Source: Chloroflexota bacterium
GTDB taxonomy: Bacteria > Chloroflexota > Dehalococcoidia > Lucifugimonadales > JACPCL1
Assembly (NCBI GenBank): GCA_016210375.1
Contig: JACQUH010000047.1
Span: 1 to 10,670 of the forward strand
Direction of reading: 5' to 3'
Length of the DNA stretch: 10,670 nt
In this document: in pieces, positions 6,048 to 10,670 of the stretch
Layout of the letters: each line of letters starts with the position of its first letter
Numbering within the stretch: position 1 is the first letter of the stretch
Translations under genes and position numbers: made by a program
Notes under the pieces: generated by a model
What the model was told of the DNA's origin: nothing
Databases searched by the model: none
Seen by the model: only the letters and a program-made list of their open reading frames with translations

Positions 6048-6737
6048 TTACGCCGCACCCATGATCCCCACAGCGGCGAAAATCCACGACAAGACCCCAA
6101 TAACGCCTAGTAGAACCTCGCCGAACCCTGTCTTCACTGGCAGCGCCCGTATACTTCGCAGGCTTCTCCAGAAGGTGTTCAGGTTGGCCTGCACGTGGAC
6201 CATCACCCAGGTCGCGATGGCGATGCTGAGGAGACTCAGGAAGAGCTTGGGGATCGGACTTGGGGCGAAACCAACCCATCCCGCGACACTGGGAACCCAT
6301 TGCAGGGCGCTTAAAACTGCTACGCCAGCGACAACCCAGCCCGGCGATAGGGAGGTCTCTACCCCTGCATTGGCCGCCAGCTCCTTGAAGGTGCGCACGT
6401 GGGCATGGGTGCGGAAGAGGCCATACACCGGCACCCCAAGGGTGAGGGCGTGCCACACCGGAAACGCCTCGGCCCCTGAGTAGTCGCGGTAGTGCTTCCA
6501 CGTCAGGTAGAACCAGTAGAAGAGATAGAGCCCCGCCGAAATCACGGTCATGAGGACGATGCGGTCAATGGAGATGATCGTTCGCATCTCGGGAGGTGGC
6601 GTGCCCCAGGCGGCTTCCAGGGGCCGAGGTTCACCCGCCGGCGTTGCGGTCCCCTGGGCCGCCAGGGGCCTCCCGCAGTTATGGCAGAACATGGCCGTCG
6701 GCTCAACCTGCGCGCCGCAGTTTGCACAGTAGGGCAT
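6048..6737 (-). CDS. Zinc-ribbon membrane protein, DUF4234-like
   Basis: A 229-residue protein beginning MPYCANCG. Cys4, Cys7, Cys18 and Cys21 form a CxxC-CxxC zinc ribbon of the short N-terminal kind found on many bacterial membrane proteins. A Pro/Gly/Ala-rich linker (~25-52) leads to about five hydrophobic segments near 58-78, 92-108, 134-156, 165-183 and 205-226. The first, ISAGLYLFYWFYLTWKHYRD, resembles DUF4234 (a tentative match by eye). The ATG at 6737 is chosen over an upstream in-frame start at 6803 because the ribbon begins there, AGAGG lies five bases upstream, and the longer form would overlap rpe. It follows rpe by 34 bp and is probably the last gene of the ppcA-rpe operon. Function unknown. 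Confidence 0.85.
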   Translation of the reverse strand: MPYCANCGAQVEPTAMFCHNCGRPLAAQGTATPAGEPRPLEAAWGTPPPEMRTIISIDRIVLMTVISAGLYLFYWFYLTWKHYRDYSGAEAFPVWHALTLGVPVYGLFRTHAHVRTFKELAANAGVETSLSPGWVVAGVAVLSALQWVPSVAGWVGFAPSPIPKLFLSLLSIAIATWVMVHVQANLNTFWRSLRSIRALPVKTGFGEVLLGVIGVLSWIFAAVGIMGAA

Positions 6738-6771
6738 CGTCGCCTCTTTACTAGCAGAACGTGGTGCTGGG

Positions 6772-7479
6772 CTAGTTGCTCCTGGGTGTGGAGGCCGTTG
6801 CAATCGCCTTCCTCAGCCGCGCCACCGCCTGCTGCACGCTCTCTGTGTCGTTGAACACTGCGGAGCCAGCCACCAGGACTCGCGCCCCAGCCTCCACCAC
6901 CGATGCGGCGGTGCCTTCGTTCACCCCTCCGTCTATCTCCAGCTCCGCCGCCAGGCCCCGGGCGTCCAGCATCCCCCGCAGTCGCCTCAGCTTGTCCAGG
7001 GACGATGGGATGAACCGCTGGCCTCCGTAGCCGGGGTTGACGGACATCACCAGGGCCAGGTCAACGTCGGGCAAGACCTCTTCAATGGCGGCCAGGGGTG
7101 TCCCGGGGTTGAGGGTAACGCCTGCCTTCATGCCAAGCTCCCTGATCTGGTGGACGACCCGGTGCAGGTGGGCGCACGCCTCGGCGTGCACCGTGAGGAT
7201 ACTCGCCCCGGCCTCCGCGAAGAGGGGTATCTGGAGCTCCGGCTCGGCCACCATGAGGTGCACGTCCAGGGGCAGCGTCGTCCAGCGTCGCAGCGTCTTC
7301 ACCATCTGCGCGCCGAAGGTAATGGGTGGCACGAAGCGCCCGTCCATGACATCCACGTGGATGTAGTCCGCGCCGGCCCGGGCCGCCTCGGCCACGGCCT
7401 CCCCCAGGCGGGAGAAGTCAGCCGCCAGTATGGAGGGCGCGATCTTTATTGCGGGACGGGGGCGCGGTGCAGGTTGCAA
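6772..7479 (-). CDS. rpe: Ribulose-phosphate 3-epimerase
   Basis: Interconverts D-ribulose 5-phosphate and D-xylulose 5-phosphate in the pentose phosphate (or Calvin) pathway; a cytosolic metal-dependent TIM barrel. All signatures are present in 235 residues: KIAPSILAADFSRL (12-25), HVDVMDGRFVPPITFG (41-56) with metal ligand His41 and catalytic Asp43, LDVHLMV (71-77) with His74, VMSVNPGYGGQRFI (144-157), EIDGGVN (181-187) with the second catalytic Asp183, and VAGSAVF (203-209) for phosphate. The start codon is TTG, supported by AGGAG six bases upstream and by no better start nearby. It leaves a ten-residue Pro/Arg-rich extension before the usual start of the fold. It lies 48 bp after ppcA and 34 bp before the zinc-ribbon gene. 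Confidence 0.96.
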   Translation of the reverse strand: MQPAPRPRPAIKIAPSILAADFSRLGEAVAEAARAGADYIHVDVMDGRFVPPITFGAQMVKTLRRWTTLPLDVHLMVAEPELQIPLFAEAGASILTVHAEACAHLHRVVHQIRELGMKAGVTLNPGTPLAAIEEVLPDVDLALVMSVNPGYGGQRFIPSSLDKLRRLRGMLDARGLAAELEIDGGVNEGTAASVVEAGARVLVAGSAVFNDTESVQQAVARLRKAIATASTPRSN

Positions 7480-7527
7480 GTAACGCTCCTACCTGGACAG
7501 CAGTGAGGGGGCCTTTCCAGGGCAGCC

Positions 7528-9045
7528 TTACCCCAGGAAGCCACGGATTTCGGCAGCCCAAACGACCAATTGCCTGGTCCACGCCTGGCTGTATTTGCCC
7601 TCTATCCGGTCGCCGATGAGGGAGGTCACGCCCCGGTGTTCCTGGTCAACCTCTGGGAGGTAATCCCTGGCAGCTTCCCATGCGCTCCGGCCCAGGAAAC
7701 GCTTGATGGCCGACTCGTTGGCGAAACGGCCTGCCGCCATCACATCGTCCCGGAAGTGGGGGTAGACCTCCCTCAAGAAGGCCAGGTCCCCGGGGGTGAG
7801 GCTCTCCAGGGCCAAGAGCTCCGGGGGTACGCCCAGAGAGTAGAGGGCAGCGCAGAAGGTGATAGCTCGCGGGAGATGAACCGTAGCGTGGTTCCCGGAC
7901 GTCTCCACGGCCCGAGAGTAGCCGAACAGCCCGATATGCAACCGCCGGTCTCGCCTCTGGGGCGTCATGGCAGCCAGGGTATTGACCAGGGGGGCCAGGC
8001 GCTCCACCTGCTCCTGGTAGCAGGCGGTATACTTCTGGACTATCGCCTGGGCCCGTGGCTCGTCTATGGGCAGGGGACTGCCAGGGCAATGAGCCAGGAG
8101 CTTGCCGACCTCCCGACGGACCGTCTCCGGGCTGTGGTCAAACTTGAAGGAGGACTGGACCGTGAAGGTCTGAACGCTGGGATACTCCTCCAGGACTGAG
8201 TCAACGAACCCTGGCCGCAGGTTGCCTCGGAAGGGGACGCCTCCCACGCCGATGATGGGGTAGAGCGTGACGCCGCTGGCGCGTTGAAGGGAGTCCAGGC
8301 GCTGCAAGGCAATCTTGTTGAGAAGCGCTGCGCTCAGGAGCCCGTAATTCAGCGCCGGGTCGCTCCTGGCCAGGAAGACCCGCAGGTAGGATGGCCCTTG
8401 CCCCAGCTCCTCCAGGTAGCGCAGGTAGTGGCCCACAAGGTCATCAATCCGGGAGAGGCCCGCCATATCTTCTACTAGCGGGATGACGTTGATGGACTTG
8501 GGCAGCGTCTCCCCCAGCCACTGGGCCAGGCGCTTCCCTGGCACCAGCTCTGTGCTGCCCATCCCAGCTACTATCTTCTGGTAGTACTGGTAGACCCACA
8601 GGGGGTCTTCGGCAGTGGCAGTCATCGGGAGGATCACTTCAAAGATAGGGGGAGGTCCCGGTTCCGTGTAGAACTGCTGGGCCAGGTCAAAGGAGGCGGG
8701 GATGTTGTGCAGCGCCTCCTCCACCTTCTTCTGCATCCCCACCTCTACCGCAGGATTCGGGATGCGCAGGGTAAGGAAGACATCCCGCCCCAGGCGGCGG
8801 CGGCGAAAAAACTCGGGGTTGGCGAGGAGGAGCTTCATCACTACGTCAACATCAGCACCCTTGCCCTCGTAGTCCCACATCTGTTCGTCGCAGCCCAGGA
8901 CCGAAAAGACGTAGTCCGCCTCCACGATCTCGTCTTCCCCTTTGATCGCCTCTGGGCCGTGGGCAAAGTGGGGGAGGAAAGCGTTGTCCGGGTGCTGCGT
9001 GCTCATGGCCTTGGGCACCCGGGGACAGGTATCGTTCTCGGTCAT
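7528..9045 (-). CDS. ppcA: Archaeal-type phosphoenolpyruvate carboxylase
   Basis: Carboxylates PEP with bicarbonate to oxaloacetate, an anaplerotic CO2-fixing step. At 505 residues it matches the short archaeal-type family (about 500), not the ~900-residue classical enzyme. The diagnostic start MSTQHPDN is at 14-21, followed by YVFSVLGCDEQMWDYEGKGAD (45-65), LTLRIPNPAVE (91-101), TELVPGKRLAQW (165-176), the Gly-rich GVGGVPFRGN (266-275), FGYSR (374-378) and HATVHLPRAITF (386-397). The ATG at 9045 is preferred over an in-frame GTG at 9090: it has GAGAGG four bases upstream and leaves the short lead before MSTQHPDN typical of the family. rpe follows after 48 bp, suggesting co-transcription. This type is common in archaea and scattered in bacteria, which hints at past transfer, but base composition matches the neighbours. 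Confidence 0.95.
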   Translation of the reverse strand: MTENDTCPRVPKAMSTQHPDNAFLPHFAHGPEAIKGEDEIVEADYVFSVLGCDEQMWDYEGKGADVDVVMKLLLANPEFFRRRRLGRDVFLTLRIPNPAVEVGMQKKVEEALHNIPASFDLAQQFYTEPGPPPIFEVILPMTATAEDPLWVYQYYQKIVAGMGSTELVPGKRLAQWLGETLPKSINVIPLVEDMAGLSRIDDLVGHYLRYLEELGQGPSYLRVFLARSDPALNYGLLSAALLNKIALQRLDSLQRASGVTLYPIIGVGGVPFRGNLRPGFVDSVLEEYPSVQTFTVQSSFKFDHSPETVRREVGKLLAHCPGSPLPIDEPRAQAIVQKYTACYQEQVERLAPLVNTLAAMTPQRRDRRLHIGLFGYSRAVETSGNHATVHLPRAITFCAALYSLGVPPELLALESLTPGDLAFLREVYPHFRDDVMAAGRFANESAIKRFLGRSAWEAARDYLPEVDQEHRGVTSLIGDRIEGKYSQAWTRQLVVWAAEIRGFLG

Positions 9046-9089
9046 CGCGCCTCTCGTATCAGAAAAGTATCCTGCTCGGCTCTGTGGCA

Positions 9090-9099
9090 CTGGTACCAG
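9090..9099. promoter_or_regulatory. Perfect 10-bp palindrome upstream of ppcA
   Basis: CTGGTACCAG is its own reverse complement and lies about 45 bp before the ppcA start. A small hairpin (9112-9117 with 9121-9126, loop AGC) lies just beyond it. Either could be an operator or leader element; a palindrome this short may also be chance. Confidence 0.25.
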
Positions 9100-9156
9100 G
9101 GATCACGCCCCAGAGGGAGCCCCTCTAGTGTAGTGCTTCTATCGCTTCGTTACCGA

Positions 9157-9238
9157 GTCGGACCTAACCCCCTGACCCCCTTCCCGCACGGGAGGGAGGA
9201 ATGCTCTCCCTCTGCGTGCGGAGAGGGAGAGGTCCGAC
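9157..9238 (+). repeat. Short palindromic element B
   Basis: An 82-bp element with perfect 9-bp ends, GTCGGACCT (9157-9165) and AGGTCCGAC (9230-9238). The left part (ACCTAACCCCCT, then a C-rich tract) and the right part (GGAGAGGGAGAGGT) match the two ends of the element at 5755-5907 in the same orientation. One inner hairpin pairs 9204-9213 with 9222-9231. The long central hairpin of the full element is absent, so this looks like a short or deleted derivative of the same family. Confidence 0.65.
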
Positions 9239-9300
9239 GAAGCTAGGTGTAAGGTTTTCGTTTCCCGCCACTAACGATATGTGTCAACCAGCACAATAAG
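9239..9300. other. Spacer without recognised content
   Basis: About 60 bp between two repeat elements, less G+C-rich than the rest. No gene, promoter or structure can be supported. Confidence 0.4.
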
Positions 9301-9352
9301 CAACTCTCTCAAAACCTCTTTGGCACCGCCCCCTGATGGTCATCAACCAAAA
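9301..9352 (-). repeat. Intergenic repeat module E, copy 2
   Basis: Reverse-complement copy of the module at 54-108. The core 9318-9341 is identical over 24 nt to 65-88. Beyond it, TTTTGAGA and the following AGTT-type sequence are also conserved with a 1-nt length difference. It lies 18 bp before the three-hairpin element at 9371-9520. Confidence 0.75.
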
Positions 9353-9370
9353 ACGTGTGCATTGTGGCTC

Positions 9371-9520
9371 TGACCTCTCCCCCTGTGGTCCCCCTCTCCC
9401 CGACGGAGAGGGGGACGTTGGTCTTGTGAGTATCTGAACACGGCAAAGCCGCGTTCAGATACTCATGTTTAGGATCTCCCCCTTCCCCCTGGGGGAAGGG
9501 GGATTAAGGGGGCTAGGTTA
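9371..9520 (-). repeat. Three-hairpin composite element C
   Basis: A 150-bp element whose reverse complement follows the same plan as 5755-5907. Ends are TGACCT (9371-9376) and AGGTTA (9515-9520), pairing at 5 of 6. The hairpins are 9388-9399 with 9405-9416 (12 perfect pairs, loop CCGAC), 9427-9444 with 9448-9465 (18-bp arms, one mismatch, loop AAA), and 9477-9489 with 9491-9503 (13 perfect pairs, 1-nt centre). The outer hairpins share sequence with the other copy. The central one shares only the inner GCGGC-nnn-GCCGC core. The element lies between the 5' side of ppcA and the 3' end of argH. Confidence 0.8.
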
Positions 9521-9527
9521 TTTCGTT

Positions 9528-9600
9528 TAAGACCATAAGGGGCGGCTTGATGCCCCAGCCTTCAGGCTGGGGTAGAGAATGACATGTTGAGATAGTTACT
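9528..9600 (+). repeat. Interrupted module E copy 4, with hairpin
   Basis: AAGACCAT and GGGGCGG near 9531-9545, and GTTGAGATAGTT near 9586-9597, match the two halves of the module at 54-108 in the same orientation. About 40 bp of other sequence replaces the middle. That middle holds a perfect 8-bp stem, 9553-9560 with 9565-9572, loop TTCA, and AGAATGACATG, which also occurs at 29-39. The copy mirrors 9301-9352 across the three-hairpin element and ends at the argH stop codon. The 8-bp hairpin lies 26 nt past that stop on the minus strand and could help end the argH transcript, though no T-run follows. Confidence 0.5.
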
Positions 9601-10670
9601 AGGAGAGGGACAGGGTCTCCGCCTTCAGCATCTCCTTCGCCCGCTCCAGAGCCTGCTTCACCTGCGGCAGCGCCGTGCCGCCGGGCACGTCTCGCGCGGC
9701 CACCGAGGCCTCCAGCGTCACCTGGTACACGTCCTGGCCGAACCTGGGGGCAAAGCGCCGGTACTCCTCCAGGGAGAGCTTCTGGAACGGCAGCCCCTTG
9801 CTTCCGGCGTAGACCGTCAGGCGCGCAACGATCCCGTGGGCCTCTCTGAAGGGCACGCCCTTGCCCACCAGGTAGTCCGCCAGGTCTGTGGCCAGCACGT
9901 ACCCCTCCTCCGCCGCCTGCCTCATGCGCTCCCTGTTGAACTGGGCTGTAGCCATCATGCCGCTGAAGACATCCAGGGTGGCGTGGAGGGTGTCCACGGT
10001 GTCAAAGAAGCCCTCCTTGTCCTCCTGGAGGTCCCGGTTATAGGTGAGGGGCAGGCCCTTGAGGACGGTGAGGAGGCCTATCAGGTGGCCGTAAACCCGG
10101 CCCGTCTTGCCCCGGGCCAGCTCGGCAAAGTCAGGGTTGCGTTTCTGGGGCATGATGCTGCTCCCCGTGACATACCGGTCGTCCAGGGCGATAAAGTCAA
10201 ACTCCGCCGAGGACCACAGGACCACCTCCTCTGCCAGGCGGGAGAGGTGGGCCATGCACAGGGCGGCATCGGCCTGGTACTCCGCAAGGAAGTCCCGGTC
10301 GGAGACGGCGTCCATGGAGTTGTAACTAATGCGGGAGAAGCCGAGCTCCTTTGCCAGGAACTCGCGGTCTACTGGATAAGGGACACCCGCCAGGGCACCG
10401 CTGCCCAGAGGCAGAACGTCGGCGCGGCGGTAGCACTCCTGGAACCGCTCTTTGTCCCGCTGGAGCATGTGGAAGTAGGCAAGCAGGTGGTGGGCCAGGA
10501 GCACCGGCTGGGCGCGCTGGAGGTGGGTATAGCCAGGGAGAAGCACCTCCTTGTGGGCCTCCGCCAGGTCCAGCAAGGAGCGCTGAAAATCACGTATGTG
10601 CGCAAGAGACGCCTGGATGGCCTCCTTGGTGTACAGGCGCATGTCCACGGCGACCTGGTCGTTTCTAGAG
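9599..10670 (-). CDS. argH: Argininosuccinate lyase, 3' part (cut by window edge)
   Basis: Cleaves argininosuccinate to arginine and fumarate, the last step of arginine biosynthesis; a cytosolic homotetramer of the fumarase/aspartase superfamily. The frame stays open to the window edge, giving 356 visible residues. The first complete codons read SRNDQVAVDMRLY, the conserved first active-site region, normally near residue 110, so roughly 110 N-terminal residues lie outside. Then come the catalytic-His motif GYTHLQRAQP (His at visible 49), LGSGALAGVPYPVDRE, NSMDAVSDRDF, and the superfamily signature TGSSIMPQKRNPDFAEL (visible 168-184), with the catalytic Ser pair and Lys. LTYNRDLQEDKEGFFD follows and the C-terminal domain is complete. 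Nothing is damaged. Its promoter and any argG neighbour are out of view; a repeat-filled spacer separates it from ppcA. Confidence 0.97.
   Translation of the reverse strand, partial: SRNDQVAVDMRLYTKEAIQASLAHIRDFQRSLLDLAEAHKEVLLPGYTHLQRAQPVLLAHHLLAYFHMLQRDKERFQECYRRADVLPLGSGALAGVPYPVDREFLAKELGFSRISYNSMDAVSDRDFLAEYQADAALCMAHLSRLAEEVVLWSSAEFDFIALDDRYVTGSSIMPQKRNPDFAELARGKTGRVYGHLIGLLTVLKGLPLTYNRDLQEDKEGFFDTVDTLHATLDVFSGMMATAQFNRERMRQAAEEGYVLATDLADYLVGKGVPFREAHGIVARLTVYAGSKGLPFQKLSLEEYRRFAPRFGQDVYQVTLEASVAARDVPGGTALPQVKQALERAKEMLKAETLSLS

Noticed and set aside
5950..6483. A plus-strand frame of 177 codons opposite the zinc-ribbon gene
   Set aside because: No ribosome binding site or recognisable content. 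The minus-strand frame carries the zinc ribbon and the membrane segments.
6738..6803. A longer N-terminus for the zinc-ribbon protein
   Set aside because: It would overlap the end of rpe and add 22 low-complexity residues before a zinc ribbon that normally begins at the protein start; the ATG at 6737 has its own ribosome binding site.
512..9045. A serine-cycle (one-carbon assimilation) cluster: glyoxylate aminotransferase, dehydrogenase and PEP carboxylase
   Set aside because: The dehydrogenase has the ASB and ACT domains of phosphoglycerate dehydrogenase, not hydroxypyruvate reductase. The PEP carboxylase is in a separate convergent operon, and no glycerate kinase, malate thiokinase or malyl-CoA lyase is present.
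9157..9600. A CRISPR array, because of repeated C-rich units
   Set aside because: The units are palindromic, irregular in spacing and length, occur in both orientations, and have no cas genes nearby.

Overview
The window is a G+C-rich stretch of bacterial chromosome with eight protein-coding genes, all for ordinary metabolism. I found no RNA gene, CRISPR array, transposase, phage gene or defence gene. The taxon cannot be fixed from sequence alone. An F420-type luciferase-like oxidoreductase, a class V aminotransferase beside serA, an archaeal-type PEP carboxylase and many intergenic palindromic elements together suggest Chloroflexota, perhaps a Dehalococcoidia-like metagenomic lineage. That is inference.

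Left half, plus strand (512-5652): a class V aminotransferase of the alanine/serine-glyoxylate type; serA (long-form D-3-phosphoglycerate dehydrogenase with ACT domain); a luciferase-like, probably F420-dependent oxidoreductase; and a second class V aminotransferase-fold enzyme of the cysteine desulfurase/isopenicillin-N-epimerase branch. The first two probably supply the first two steps of serine synthesis. Three of the four genes have an extended -10 promoter (TGnTATAAT-like) without a clear -35 box. Strong hairpins lie behind the first aminotransferase and behind serA.

Right half, minus strand (10670-6048): the C-terminal three quarters of argininosuccinate lyase (argH, cut by the window edge), then after a 553-bp spacer ppcA (archaeal-type PEP carboxylase), rpe (ribulose-phosphate 3-epimerase) and a zinc-ribbon membrane protein. 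The last three are spaced 48 and 34 bp apart and look like one operon. The two halves converge at 5653-6047.

The least ordinary content is in the three longest spacers (1-511, 5653-6047, 9046-9598). They carry palindrome-rich elements of one apparent family. The two best copies (5755-5907 and 9371-9520, opposite orientation) share three hairpins in a row. The outer two are C/G-tract hairpins of conserved sequence. The central one has mostly different sequence in each copy but the same geometry: 18-bp arms and a 3-nt loop. A separate ~55-bp module flanks these elements. No mobilising enzyme is visible, so they look like non-autonomous repeats. I see no convincing new biological system beyond this repeat family.
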